Source: an uncultured Woeseia sp.
Lineage (GTDB): Bacteria; Pseudomonadota; Gammaproteobacteria; Steroidobacterales; Woeseiaceae
DNA: 46,739 nucleotides
NCBI GenBank assembly: GCA_913031125.1
Contig: CAJWFK010000023.1
Span: forward strand, 1-46,739
Reading direction: 5' to 3'
The notes under the pieces were generated by a model, which ran no database searches, had not been told where the DNA came from, and saw only the letters and a list, made by a program, of their open reading frames with translations. Below, piece after piece: positions 1-9,089 of this stretch (positions are counted from its first letter, which is position 1; each line of letters opens with the position of its first letter). The translations under genes were made by a program, and so were the position numbers.

Positions 1-522
1 CCCGGGCTCGTCAGCACGACTGAGAACAATCGCACCTGCGCCGTCTCCAAACAGCACACTTGTTCCCCGATCTTTCCAGTCAACGATTCTGGATAGCGTT
101 TCAGAGCCAATTATGAGGGCATTGGTTGCTCCCCCAGTCGTTATAAATCGATTTGCGACATCTAATGCATACACGAAACCAGAGCATACGGCTTGCAGGT
201 CGAATGCTGGGATCCCCTTCAACCCGAGTTGGCGTTGAATGATGCAGGCTGTGCTAGGAAACACTTTATCCGGAGTGGTAGTCCCCACGATTATCAGATC
301 AATCTCCTGAGGGTCGATATCAGCCATATCAAGAGCCTCCAGCGCTGCTTTTAAACCCATATCAGAGGTCATTTCCCCTTGGGCCGCAATGTGACGTTGT
401 TTAATCCCCGACCGATCTTGAATCCATTCATCGGAGGTCTCAACCATCGTCTCAAGCTCTTTGTTCGTCATGATACGTTCCGGAAGATAGCCTCCGGTAC
501 CAGCGATTCTTGAATTAGTCAT
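1..522 (-). CDS. Beta-ketoacyl-ACP synthase III (FabH-like), 3' part cut by window start
   Basis: This is the N-terminal 174 codons of a KAS III. Such enzymes condense an acyl-CoA or acyl-ACP starter with malonyl-ACP. The ATG is at 522. The frame is open to base 1, so the gene is truncated only by the window edge. The nucleophile sits in QAVCSGF (Cys113, where E. coli FabH has Cys112). The later motif [14 protein letters not shown] is typical of FabH. The catalytic His and Asn lie beyond the edge. It starts 28 bp after the FAAL-ACP gene and shares its direction, so it probably extends an acyl chain presented on that carrier. It could instead be the housekeeping fabH, but the FAAL and P450 neighbours argue against that. 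Confidence 0.9.
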   Translation of the reverse strand, partial: MTNSRIAGTGGYLPERIMTNKELETMVETSDEWIQDRSGIKQRHIAAQGEMTSDMGLKAALEALDMADIDPQEIDLIIVGTTTPDKVFPSTACIIQRQLGLKGIPAFDLQAVCSGFVYALDVANRFITTGGATNALIIGSETLSRIVDWKDRGTSVLFGDGAGAIVLSRADEPG

Positions 523-550
523 ATGTTTTGGTCCTTCCTTTGATCTGACT

Positions 551-2515
551 TTATTCTGTTTTGCTTCTAATTAATTCGGCAATCATACCGAGTGTCGGAC
601 AATTGAATAAATCGCTTATATCGACCTTGCCAGGATACTTTTCATCGATGGCCAGTACTATCTCCGCTAGTGTAAGTGAACTGATGCCGACCTCAAATAA
701 GTTAGTGTCCGACCTTATCACGTGCTCCTTGCAGATCTCTTCGCAAATTTTTTCGAGCTCCTGAATTAAGGGATCAGTATCAAATGCGTTTGTGGAATCG
801 GCCTGATTAGACAAGACTCTAATTTTGTCGTCAAATTCACTCTTTAGGTAGCGTTCTACGAGCCGGCTTCGCTGTACTTTTCCGCTGGTTGTTTTAGGTA
901 TCTTTTTTACTGGAATTACGTGGGTAACATCCAATCCGGCCTGCTCAGCTACAGTCGTTTTAACGAGCTCGGAAATCTGCGCAAACGATTCAATATCCTT
1001 ACGATAGAGTATGAAAGTCAATATTTCTTCAGTTGCGTTTGTTACCAGGTTGGCGCCAGCTACCACCACTTTACCTGGCTCGAGTCCTTCTCTCTTAGTA
1101 ATAATCTCTTCGATGTCGTGTGGGTAATAATTTTGCCCATTGACAATAATTAGATCTTTTTCTCGCCCGGTTATTACTAGTGAGCCGTCAGTCATAACTC
1201 CGCAGTCCCCGGTCCGAAGCCAGCCATCAGGAGAGAACAGGCTGTTGCTTGCGCTTTCATTTTGATAAATACCCGGCGTAACATTTTCGCCTTTAATTTG
1301 AATATGGCCTATCGTCTTTTCTGGTAGCCCGATGTCGTTATCATTGGTGATCCGGATGGATTGAAACCGTATTGGCTTGCCAACCTTTAGGAAGCTAATT
1401 GCATCGGGGGATCCTTCAGGGCACTCTTCATAAGTGCTACCAATCTTTAAAGTATGCCGATTCACAATTATTCTGGCAGGTACTTCACCAACCGTTGGAA
1501 AACTGACACCAACAGTGGCCTCTGCAAGTCCGTAAACGGGAAACATGGTGGATCTCTTTAGCCCAAAAGGTGCCATGGCATTGAGAAAATCTTCACAGAG
1601 AGCCCATGAGATGGGTTCTGCGCCATTTAAAATGAGCTTCACATTTGATAGCTCAAGTTCGTTGTCACCTTTTCGATTGTAAAGGTTTAAAAAATGCTTA
1701 TAACCAAAATTGGGCGAACACAGCTGAGTGCTTTTGTGTTCGGTAGCTTTTTTTAGCCATAGGAGCGGGCGCCTGATGAAAAGGCTGGTATCCATGAGGG
1801 CCTGATTCATGCCCGCGGCCATCGTCGAGAGGTGATAGCCAATCAGGCCCATGTCATGGGTTAATGGCATCCAACTAAGACTGCGATCTTGTTTGTTCCA
1901 CCGCCCCCCTTCAATGATTGCCAGGATATTTGCTGTTAAATTGTTGTGCGTCAGGCATATGCCCTTTGGCTGACTGGTGGAGCCTGATGAATATTGAATG
2001 AATGAGATATCTTCTGGATCAGGTGTATGGGTCTCTGTCCCCGAAAGAACTTGGTCCATAGGTTGTCTATTTTTTGGGGGGTGCCATGTAATCGCCCGCT
2101 CGTGGAGAGCATTCTCTTTGTTTGCGTAGGGGCTTTTACGAACAAAGGTCTTTAAGCGCTCCAAGATTCCAGTTTCCGTAAAAAGGTAACAGTGATTCAA
2201 CTGTTCCCAGATTCGAAATAATTTCGCCCGATGCTCATCGTTGGTTCCAACCGATATCGGCACCGGAATCATTCCCCCAAGAATTGATGCCCAAAATGCC
2301 ACAATAAATTGATGGTTTGACTCCGTGTATATGATTAATTCGTCGGATTTTTTTATCCCGTCAGCCTGTAATCTGCTCAGAAGCGAAAGTGCCTCCTTAA
2401 GAAGGTCTCTATAAGTAATCGACTTTTCTTCCACCGCCCCGCTGATAAAACGAATTCCCTGTTTCCCTTCAGCAGCAGCGGTCAGGATTTGTCCGAGGTC
2501 CCTGAATCTTTCCAT
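551..2515 (-). CDS. Fatty acyl-AMP ligase fused to a C-terminal acyl carrier domain (FAAL-ACP)
   Basis: This 654-residue adenylating enzyme probably activates a fatty acid as acyl-AMP and passes it to its own phosphopantetheine arm. The ATP-binding loop [11 protein letters not shown] is at residues 175-185. FAAL-like THDMGLIG follows at 219-226, then YGLAEAT, the hinge region [20 protein letters not shown], and the catalytic-lysine motif [10 protein letters not shown]. The last ~80 residues form a carrier domain with the attachment Ser613 in VGISSL. The layout and the NYYPHDIE signature fit FAALs better than acyl-CoA ligases. Its ATG directly follows the P450 stop codon, so the two are probably translationally coupled. 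The acyl substrate is unknown. Confidence 0.9.
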   Translation of the reverse strand: MERFRDLGQILTAAAEGKQGIRFISGAVEEKSITYRDLLKEALSLLSRLQADGIKKSDELIIYTESNHQFIVAFWASILGGMIPVPISVGTNDEHRAKLFRIWEQLNHCYLFTETGILERLKTFVRKSPYANKENALHERAITWHPPKNRQPMDQVLSGTETHTPDPEDISFIQYSSGSTSQPKGICLTHNNLTANILAIIEGGRWNKQDRSLSWMPLTHDMGLIGYHLSTMAAGMNQALMDTSLFIRRPLLWLKKATEHKSTQLCSPNFGYKHFLNLYNRKGDNELELSNVKLILNGAEPISWALCEDFLNAMAPFGLKRSTMFPVYGLAEATVGVSFPTVGEVPARIIVNRHTLKIGSTYEECPEGSPDAISFLKVGKPIRFQSIRITNDNDIGLPEKTIGHIQIKGENVTPGIYQNESASNSLFSPDGWLRTGDCGVMTDGSLVITGREKDLIIVNGQNYYPHDIEEIITKREGLEPGKVVVAGANLVTNATEEILTFILYRKDIESFAQISELVKTTVAEQAGLDVTHVIPVKKIPKTTSGKVQRSRLVERYLKSEFDDKIRVLSNQADSTNAFDTDPLIQELEKICEEICKEHVIRSDTNLFEVGISSLTLAEIVLAIDEKYPGKVDISDLFNCPTLGMIAELIRSKTE

Positions 2516-3862
2516 TTAATTATTCATCCGCAAACGAGGTCGCAGTGTAATGTTTTGATTACTGCGTAGATTAATGCCCAAATCTAATCCCGGTTCTTTT
2601 TCATCATCCAGCTGCATATTAAATTGGGGGGCCAATAGTGTCAGATGAACCTTCATTTCCAGAAAGGAAAAATACTCTCCTAAGCAGCGACGCGGACCGA
2701 GTGAGAATGGGAAATAGGCTTGCGGCCCTTTGGGCTCTTCTGCGTCAGGTAAAAAACGTCCCGGATTAAAAACTTCAGGCTCATTCCAGTAGCTTGGGTC
2801 TCTGTGCATTAGATAGGGTGATATAAACAGGTCTGATCCTGCCTCTACGTGCCAACCTAGTAGCCCACCGTCATCCAATGCACGCCGACTAAAAATCCAG
2901 ACTGGCGGGTACAGGCGCAGCGTTTCGTCGAGAAACGCCTGCGTATAAGACATTTGGTTGAGATTCTCTTGATTAATACAACCTTGTGCTGCCCCTAGTT
3001 TGGTTGCTTCATTCACTAGAATCTGTGCTACATGTTTATGCCGAGCAAGTTGCAGCCAGGCCCAATTCAGTGTGCCAGCTGATGTTTCGTGCCCCGCGAC
3101 TAGTAGCGTTATAATTTCATCGAGGAGCTCCTCGTCGGTAAATTTAATCCCTGTCTTGTCCGTAGCTTCAAGATACTTAGATAAGAAGTCTGGTGACGCT
3201 GTTTTCTTTTCTTTTCGTCTTTTCGCGATAATAGCCTTGATTAAGGCTCTGGTGTCGCGCACCTGCATGACTACCCGAAGGTTGCGGTTTGGGTCCTGAC
3301 TCAAAAAACCAAATGGATTAGTACCATGCTTGAGAAGTTCAGCCTCATAATCGTCCCCAAAAATACAACGTAAAATGAGCTCTAATGAGAAATCACTTGT
3401 TTCTCTGGTTATATCGAGCTTCCCACCCTCCTTTGCAACTGTCTCCCAACGTCCTATCAAAGAATGACTGCATTCAATCATTAACTTGATGAAGTGATTA
3501 ATGCTCTGTCGAGTGAAGCTTGGTTGAATCATCCGGCGGGCCCGGCGCCAAGAGCTCCCATCGCTTACTATTAGACCGTTCCCGAGGAGCATTTTGACTC
3601 GTTCAAAACCCGGTCCTTTTCTGTAGTTTGAATGGTGACGAACGAGTAAAGTCCGCATAACTTCCGGATCGTTAATAAAATAAAGCGGTCGTCCCTTGGT
3701 GCTGACCATGCGGATGACCTTGCCGTACTCAGATTGCAGCCTTTTCAGGGTCACCAGGGACTCTGGATTTACTCCGATATTTTGAGAGCTAGAGGGTCCA
3801 GGCGGTTTACGAGTATTGGTATTTTCAGAGAGCATGGGGGGGCGAAATATATCATTGACCAT
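2516..3862 (-). CDS. Cytochrome P450
   Basis: This 448-residue haem monooxygenase has the I-helix motif AGHETS (256-261), the ExxR motif ETLR (313-316) and the haem-ligand loop FSLGPRRCLG with Cys393. There is no membrane anchor, so it is a soluble bacterial P450 needing separate redox partners, none of which are in the window. It is the first gene of the minus-strand operon and its TAA abuts the FAAL-ACP start. This suggests it oxidises the fatty acid or an acyl-carrier-bound intermediate. Carrier-bound substrates are known for P450s in biosynthetic clusters, but that role here is inference. Confidence 0.92.
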   Translation of the reverse strand: MVNDIFRPPMLSENTNTRKPPGPSSSQNIGVNPESLVTLKRLQSEYGKVIRMVSTKGRPLYFINDPEVMRTLLVRHHSNYRKGPGFERVKMLLGNGLIVSDGSSWRRARRMIQPSFTRQSINHFIKLMIECSHSLIGRWETVAKEGGKLDITRETSDFSLELILRCIFGDDYEAELLKHGTNPFGFLSQDPNRNLRVVMQVRDTRALIKAIIAKRRKEKKTASPDFLSKYLEATDKTGIKFTDEELLDEIITLLVAGHETSAGTLNWAWLQLARHKHVAQILVNEATKLGAAQGCINQENLNQMSYTQAFLDETLRLYPPVWIFSRRALDDGGLLGWHVEAGSDLFISPYLMHRDPSYWNEPEVFNPGRFLPDAEEPKGPQAYFPFSLGPRRCLGEYFSFLEMKVHLTLLAPQFNMQLDDEKEPGLDLGINLRSNQNITLRPRLRMNN

Positions 3863-3973
3863 GAAGTTATCAATACTGCAAACTCTCTTATTATGTCGTT
3901 AGGTGGATCACAATCCGATTTTTCGGGCGTTGAGTCGAGGAGGAGTAGTCGTTCCCGGCGACGGTTGGGACCC

Positions 3974-4651
3974 ATGCGAAAGCTTTATTATGCATGTGCA
4001 ACGCCTTTGATGAGAGCCTTCTGGCGATTACTGACATCCACATACCGAGTGCATGGATATATAGGCAAAGAGGTAGGTGAAAAGGTTCTCGCTAAGGATG
4101 GTGAGGTCTATTCTCCATGTTATTGGCACCAAAACCATATCCTCTGCTCAAATATGCTTCGGTCTTGGTTTGGCAAAGGGTTTCGGGGAGCGTTTTTGGT
4201 ATCAGCGTCTGTCGATGGTGAGATGCCAGCAAGAATTGCTCAGCATTGGGGTGCAAATGTGATTAGGGGTTCTTCCAACCAGACAGGCGCTTTAGTATTA
4301 AGGGATATGCAAGAACAGATTAATAAAGGATATGGAATAGTCACTACGGCCGATGGCCCAAATGGCCCGAAACAAAATTTTAAACTTGGCACCATCCTAA
4401 TGGCACGAATAGGACAAAGCCCTCTTGTCCCATTGGCATGCGCGGCTGAGCGAGCATGGTTTTTGGATCGTTGGGACGATTTCATGATTCCGAAACCATT
4501 TTCCCGTGTTGTTCTGGGTATAGGGCAGCCGATGTTGGTACCGTTTGATACCAGTCTTGATCAGCTTGAGGGATATAGAGTAAAGATGGAGAGCGATATT
4601 AATTCCTTGATGGAGGAATGCCAACAGTTGCTGGCATCCAAAGTGACTTAA
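3974..4651 (+). CDS. DUF374 lysophospholipid acyltransferase-like protein
   Basis: The product is about 225 residues and belongs to the DUF374 family, related to lysophospholipid/lipid A acyltransferases. Visible signatures are WHQNHILCSNML, followed by TTADGPNGPKQ and then KLGTILMARIGQSPLVPL. The reading frame is open back to 3734, but that would overlap the divergent P450. I chose the ATG at 3974 because it gives the usual family length and has GGGA just upstream. An ATG at 3893 would add a Ser/Arg-rich tail of 27 residues. It is transcribed away from the P450-FAAL operon and abuts the DUF3108 gene. It may attach an acyl product of that operon to a membrane lipid, which is inference from position only. 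Confidence 0.8.
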   Translation: MRKLYYACATPLMRAFWRLLTSTYRVHGYIGKEVGEKVLAKDGEVYSPCYWHQNHILCSNMLRSWFGKGFRGAFLVSASVDGEMPARIAQHWGANVIRGSSNQTGALVLRDMQEQINKGYGIVTTADGPNGPKQNFKLGTILMARIGQSPLVPLACAAERAWFLDRWDDFMIPKPFSRVVLGIGQPMLVPFDTSLDQLEGYRVKMESDINSLMEECQQLLASKVT

Positions 4652-4654
4652 TTG

Positions 4655-5374
4655 ATGCGAATTTCATTGGGTGGCGCTTGGTTGAGGTGCGCGATTTTAT
4701 TTCTCTCTTTGTCGGCTAATGCTGGAACCCCGCTTCAACCACATGTCGCTATTTATGATGTCAAAATCGGTTTTCTTAGCGGTACTCTGAGAACGGAACT
4801 GAATATGGTAGATAACCAATATCATGCGCGCTCGCACATAACTCCGACAGGAATATCCCTGTTATTTGGACAAGGAAGTATCGTACAAACATCCTCATTT
4901 GGTATGCATCATGAAGGTCTGCAGCCAATTCGTTTCACTTCAGATGATTCGTTAACCAGCCAAAAGGAACAGGTTGATTTATCATTTGACTGGGTTCAAA
5001 ACAAGGTTACTGGGTTAATTGGTGATATCCAATTTACAACAGCGCTTAGCTCAAACACCTATGACTCTGTGTCACTCCAGTACGCCTTCATGCACGATCT
5101 GCTCAATAAAAGTCTTCTCAAGAGCTATCTACTGCAAAGTGCAGAGGAGCTCAAGGAACTTAATATTACAATTAAAGAGCAGCAGCGCGTGAGAGTCTCA
5201 TTTGGTGATTTTATGACGACTGTTATTCAGCATCAGTCTAACAATTCTGATCGGATCACGACATTGTGGATGGCAGCCGAATTGGGTTTTATACCGATCG
5301 TTATAGAGCAGCGCCGTGACGGAAAAATTAGGTTGCGTGCGGAACTTGGTAGTTATTCTGTAACAACTCCATAA
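4655..5374 (+). CDS. DUF3108 domain periplasmic protein
   Basis: This protein of about 239 residues has an N-terminal signal peptide ending near SLSANA. It is followed by the DUF3108-type repeat pattern (YDVKIGFLSGTLRTEL, then a second strand pair around GLQPIRFTSDDS). Family members are predicted beta-rich periplasmic proteins without a firm function. The gene starts at an ATG 3 bp after the stop of the DUF374 gene (a TTG one codon earlier is also possible), so the two are coupled. It converges with the next gene, leaving only 5 bp between stop codons. Confidence 0.75.
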   Translation: MRISLGGAWLRCAILFLSLSANAGTPLQPHVAIYDVKIGFLSGTLRTELNMVDNQYHARSHITPTGISLLFGQGSIVQTSSFGMHHEGLQPIRFTSDDSLTSQKEQVDLSFDWVQNKVTGLIGDIQFTTALSSNTYDSVSLQYAFMHDLLNKSLLKSYLLQSAEELKELNITIKEQQRVRVSFGDFMTTVIQHQSNNSDRITTLWMAAELGFIPIVIEQRRDGKIRLRAELGSYSVTTP

Positions 5375-5379
5375 CTCGC

Positions 5380-5979
5380 TTAAGGGACCCTATCAAATAG
5401 CTGGACAAAAGATTCAACATCTCCTGCCCTGCTCCGAAGGGAAATTGTCCGATGCAAGACTAGCCCTTCATTGATTAACTTGAAGCGTTCAGTCATTTTC
5501 ATACTATTTTTATCAAGTGTCTCTACTACCAATTCATTATTTTCCCAGCCGGTAACACGTTGAACCTCGACCTCTCCTATATTGATCATTCGATCTTCCC
5601 CAAAACGAAATTCTTCAACGACAGCTCGGTCAAAACTAATGAACAGCCCATGCGATGTCTGGGTGATCTGCAGGGAGCGGCCTGTTTCCAAAAATATATA
5701 AACCAGACCACCTTTTAAGCGAGAGGATTGAGAAGGCGAACCTGCCTGAGAGCCCGGCGATGCTGACTGAAAAAGGGCCTCATCCGACACACCATCTGTT
5801 ATCCGAATCGCTTTCCGGATTCGCTCATCATCTCTCTCTTTGTCGCTCCTTAAAAGCCACTTACCACTAAAGTTGATGGCACTCGGCGCAAGTCCGGGGC
5901 GGGGCTCCAGAACCTCTGGCGCTGAGCAGCCGATTAATAATGTGACTAATGGGAAAAATTGCTGAACTCTTGGGTACAT
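5380..5979 (-). CDS. Small predicted lipoprotein of unknown function
   Basis: This is a 199-residue protein with a short hydrophobic leader and a lipobox LIGC (Cys18), so it is probably a membrane-anchored lipoprotein. The mature part has a SGKWLLRSDKERDDERI segment, a Ser/Gly-rich stretch around residues 72-90, and then beta-rich sequence. I recognise no family. It stands alone, convergent with the DUF3108 gene and divergent from the FAD oxidoreductase. Confidence 0.65.
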   Translation of the reverse strand: MYPRVQQFFPLVTLLIGCSAPEVLEPRPGLAPSAINFSGKWLLRSDKERDDERIRKAIRITDGVSDEALFQSASPGSQAGSPSQSSRLKGGLVYIFLETGRSLQITQTSHGLFISFDRAVVEEFRFGEDRMINIGEVEVQRVTGWENNELVVETLDKNSMKMTERFKLINEGLVLHRTISLRSRAGDVESFVQLFDRVP

Positions 5980-6197
5980 TCTTGGATAGTTGCCCCTACA
6001 TATATCTAAATATTTGCAATTGAATCATCATCATAATGAGAGACCGCCATATCGCCAAATTTAAGGCTATCAGAATCCATAAATATATCGCTATAATCGC
6101 GATGGTTTTAGGAAATCCCCTCTCTGAAATGCAGGATTTTTAAGTGAATCGTTCTTGCAAGATTAACTTCAGTAACTAGATATCAATTATACGCGTG
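5980..6197. promoter_or_regulatory. Divergent intergenic region with a possible -10 box
   Basis: This 218 bp AT-rich gap between two divergent genes must hold both promoters. A TATAAT lies at 6092-6097, flanked by ATCGC and GCGAT arms (6087-6103), about 100 bp before the oxidoreductase. No good -35 box is evident at 17 bp spacing, so the call is tentative. Confidence 0.3.
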
Positions 6198-7559
6198 ATG
6201 GTCGACGAAAAAATCCCGAACGACATAGTGGCCGGAACATGGTCCGCTCCTGTCCGTTCCCCGCCTTCCCTTCCGAGTAAAGCGGACTTGTTGATCATTG
6301 GTGGCGGAATAGTCGGCGTGTCCACTGCTTGGTTTCTTGCTAGACAGGGAATCGATGTTGTCCTTTGTGAGAAAGGACATATCGCGGGCGAGCAATCTGG
6401 GCGAAATTGGGGGTGGATTCGGCAACAGGGCCGAGACCCTCGTGAACTTCCGATGATGATTGAAAGTAGTCATATCTTCGCGAAGCTTGAGGAGCAGATT
6501 GGGGAGGATATCGGTTTTAGGAGAAGTGGGTGCTTGTACACCGCTACTTCAGAAAAAGATATGCAGCGATATCACGACTGGGTAGAAACTGCGAGGGAAT
6601 TTGAACTGGATACCAGGGTGATAGATGCGGACACCCTGTCGGACCTTGCGGAGGGTGTTTGGCCAGGTATTTATGGAGCCATGTACACACCCAGTGACGG
6701 ATTTGCTGAGCCCCACAAAACAGGACCAGCTATAGCGAGAGCCGCGCAAAGAGCAGGGGCAAAAGTGTTAACCGGGTGTGCGGTACGAGGGATCGAATTG
6801 TCCGCTGGAAGAGTGTCTTCGGTCATAACGGAGCATGGTCCTATTCAGACCTCTCTCGTCCTCTGCGCTGCTGGCGCATGGACCTCAATGTTTTGCCGTT
6901 CTCTCGGTGTGGAGGTACCGCAGTTAAAAGTTAGGGGGACGGTGGCCCGAACAGCTTCGGCAGCCAATATAGTCTCTGGCGCGTTATGGCACAAAAAGAT
7001 TGGTATACGTCGAAGAGATGACGGAGGCTACACGGTAGCTCATGGCTCTATTCTTGATCATGATATTACTCCATCGACATTTCGCTATGCCCCAAAATTT
7101 ATCAAAGCACTAATGCAGGAACTGGAAGTACTGAGAATTCGTATTGGGAAAGACTTTTTCACCGAATTGGCGATACCTCGAAAATGGTCCCTTGATGAAC
7201 CTTCGCCATTTGAAAAAGTGCGGGTCCTCAATCCTGAAACAAACCAGACTGTACTGGACGAAATTCGGGTAAGCCTCGATGAGGTATTTCCGCAACTAAA
7301 AGGCGTTGAGATTGTAGAGTCATGGGCGGGGATGGTTGAAACTTCTCCGGATGTTGTTCCCATGATTGGAGAAGCTGCTGAGATACCTGGCTTTCATATT
7401 GCAACGGGTTTTAGCGGCCATGGCTTTGGAATCGGTCCGGGGGCCGGCAAAGCGTTGGCGGCTATGCTAACCGGCACGGACCAGTCAGTCGACTTATCCC
7501 CGTTTCGATTGAACCGATTTTATGATGGTTCGCCCATCCGACCAGGGTCGTCCATCTAG
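6198..7559 (+). CDS. FAD-dependent oxidoreductase of the DAO family (D-amino-acid/amine oxidase-like)
   Basis: This flavoprotein of 453 residues has an N-terminal Rossmann motif LLIIGGGIVGVSTAWFLA at about residues 31-48. The segment GRNWGWIRQQGRDPRELP is typical of the DAO/PuuB-like branch. The C-terminal FAD contact is GFSGHGFGIGPGAGKA. Such enzymes oxidise amino acids or amines to imines, and the substrate cannot be read from the sequence. The start may be ATG 6198 or the GTG one codon earlier, and no clear ribosome binding site is seen. Its stop codon is immediately followed by the stop of the convergent nitronate monooxygenase gene. Confidence 0.85.
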   Translation: MVDEKIPNDIVAGTWSAPVRSPPSLPSKADLLIIGGGIVGVSTAWFLARQGIDVVLCEKGHIAGEQSGRNWGWIRQQGRDPRELPMMIESSHIFAKLEEQIGEDIGFRRSGCLYTATSEKDMQRYHDWVETAREFELDTRVIDADTLSDLAEGVWPGIYGAMYTPSDGFAEPHKTGPAIARAAQRAGAKVLTGCAVRGIELSAGRVSSVITEHGPIQTSLVLCAAGAWTSMFCRSLGVEVPQLKVRGTVARTASAANIVSGALWHKKIGIRRRDDGGYTVAHGSILDHDITPSTFRYAPKFIKALMQELEVLRIRIGKDFFTELAIPRKWSLDEPSPFEKVRVLNPETNQTVLDEIRVSLDEVFPQLKGVEIVESWAGMVETSPDVVPMIGEAAEIPGFHIATGFSGHGFGIGPGAGKALAAMLTGTDQSVDLSPFRLNRFYDGSPIRPGSSI

Positions 7560-8519
7560 TTAGCCCGTTAATTGATCTTTCGAGGCTTGATATTCTTGCT
7601 CCATCCGAAGTACGAGTGTCTCGACACTCGGAATGTCCGCCACAGAGCCAACTCCCTGCCCCGCTCCCCAAATGTCTTTCCAAGCCTTCGCTTTTGAGCT
7701 CGTTCCACTAAAATTCATTATACTTTTCTTGCCTTCCGCAAGATTGTCCGGATCCATGCCGGCGTTTTCTATGCTGCCACGCAGGTAGCTCCCGTGAACG
7801 CCCGTGAATAAGGAACTGTAAACAATATCTGCAGAGGTGCTATCAACTATCATTTGCTTGTATTCATCGGGTGCGTTCGCTTCTTCTGTCGCTATGAATC
7901 TTGTGCCGATATAAGCCAGATCTGCCCCCATGGCTTGCGCAGCTAAAGCGTCATTTCCACGACTCATACTGCCCGATAAAATAATTGCCCCATTGAATTC
8001 CTCTCTGACCTCCTTTACTAACGCGAATGGGCTGGTTGTGCCAGCGTGCCCTCCTGCCCCTGCGCAAACGGTAATGATTCCGTCCACGCCTTGCTCCATC
8101 GCTTTGCGTGCATGCCGCATATTGATTATGTCGTGGAAAACGACCCCACCGTAGCCATGAACTGCTTCCACGATTTCGGCAGGAGGACGGAGGCTTGTAA
8201 TAATAATGGGTACCTCATGTTTGACGCACGTCTTCATGTCAGCTCGCAAGCGTATATTACTCATGTGAGCAATTTGATTGACCGCATAAGGAGCAACAGG
8301 TTTATCTGGATGCTCTTCAGCATAAGCCCCTAGCTCGTCTTTTATGCGAACGATCCATTCGTTTAGATTTTTTTGAGGTCTGGCATTCAACGCCGGGAAA
8401 CTACCAACAATCCCAGCTTTGCATTGCGCAATAACAAGTTCAGGGCCGGAGACAATAAACATAGGAGCCCCGATAACGGGAATTCGCAAGTTTCCTTTTA
8501 GGCAGGCGGGTAATGGCAT
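7560..8519 (-). CDS. Nitronate monooxygenase family FMN protein
   Basis: The product is a TIM-barrel flavoenzyme of 319 residues related to nitronate monooxygenase (old name 2-nitropropane dioxygenase). It has VIGAPMFIVSGPELV near the N-terminus, CAGAGGHAG with the probable catalytic His158, and the FMN-phosphate-binding region IILSGSMSRGNDALAAQAMGA. An upstream in-frame TTG at 8531 exists. The ATG at 8519 is preferred because GGAG lies six bases before it. Family members oxidise propionate-3-nitronate or act as enoyl reductase-like FMN proteins, so the substrate is uncertain. Confidence 0.88.
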   Translation of the reverse strand: MPLPACLKGNLRIPVIGAPMFIVSGPELVIAQCKAGIVGSFPALNARPQKNLNEWIVRIKDELGAYAEEHPDKPVAPYAVNQIAHMSNIRLRADMKTCVKHEVPIIITSLRPPAEIVEAVHGYGGVVFHDIINMRHARKAMEQGVDGIITVCAGAGGHAGTTSPFALVKEVREEFNGAIILSGSMSRGNDALAAQAMGADLAYIGTRFIATEEANAPDEYKQMIVDSTSADIVYSSLFTGVHGSYLRGSIENAGMDPDNLAEGKKSIMNFSGTSSKAKAWKDIWGAGQGVGSVADIPSVETLVLRMEQEYQASKDQLTG

Positions 8520-8630
8520 GGGTGACTCCAAATTGAATCCAAGCGCCGCGATGCTAACATGGAGTTGGTTCCTAGCATAATCGCATTCACATTAGCATTT
8601 GGGCTCTCACAGTACCGACCAATTCCATAG

Positions 8631-9035
8631 CTATAATCGCATAAAACTGGCCTCAGCATCTGCGATCACTGCGTCATTTTCAGCTAAACGCGCCTCACCT
8701 TTCATGGTATATAACCGACGCCGTTCATTTTCTATCCATCCCTTCAGGTTTATTGTCTGCCCGGCCTGCAAAGCCTTCCTGTAACGCACCTCACACCGAG
8801 CTGTAAAAGCTTTAATATTTTGCAAATACAATACATTCGCCATCACGTCATCGAGTGCGGCAAAAATAATCCCGCCATGAACAGTGTCCTGGTAGCCGAC
8901 ATGATTTTCATTTGGCCTAAAGGTCGCTTTCACGATGTTATCGTTGAGTGTAAATTTTATTTTTAAGCCAATTGGATTACTTTGCCCGCAAGCAAAACAC
9001 ATCGGTGCTTCTTCTATGACCTTATTCTCGGACAA
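8631..9035 (-). CDS. PaaI-type hotdog thioesterase
   Basis: This is a short hotdog-fold protein of about 134 residues. It has the N-terminal CFACGQSNPIGL motif, the helix-start HGGI (53-56) and the acidic pair DD (62-63) expected of PaaI-like acyl-CoA thioesterases. The frame is open to a TTG at 9080. The TTG at 9035 is the more likely start because GAGGAG lies six bases upstream. It follows ccmI by about 50 bp on the same strand and may be co-transcribed, but nothing links it functionally to cytochrome maturation. Confidence 0.85.
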   Translation of the reverse strand: MSENKVIEEAPMCFACGQSNPIGLKIKFTLNDNIVKATFRPNENHVGYQDTVHGGIIFAALDDVMANVLYLQNIKAFTARCEVRYRKALQAGQTINLKGWIENERRRLYTMKGEARLAENDAVIADAEASFMRL

Positions 9036-9089
9036 GTGTGTCTCCTCAACTGGTAATAAATAATAAAGCCGCTTAGGCAACTCTGAAAA

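Noticed and set aside
3734..3973. N-terminal extension of the DUF374 protein
   Set aside because: It would overlap the divergent P450 gene, is Ser/Arg-rich without family similarity, and makes the protein longer than usual.
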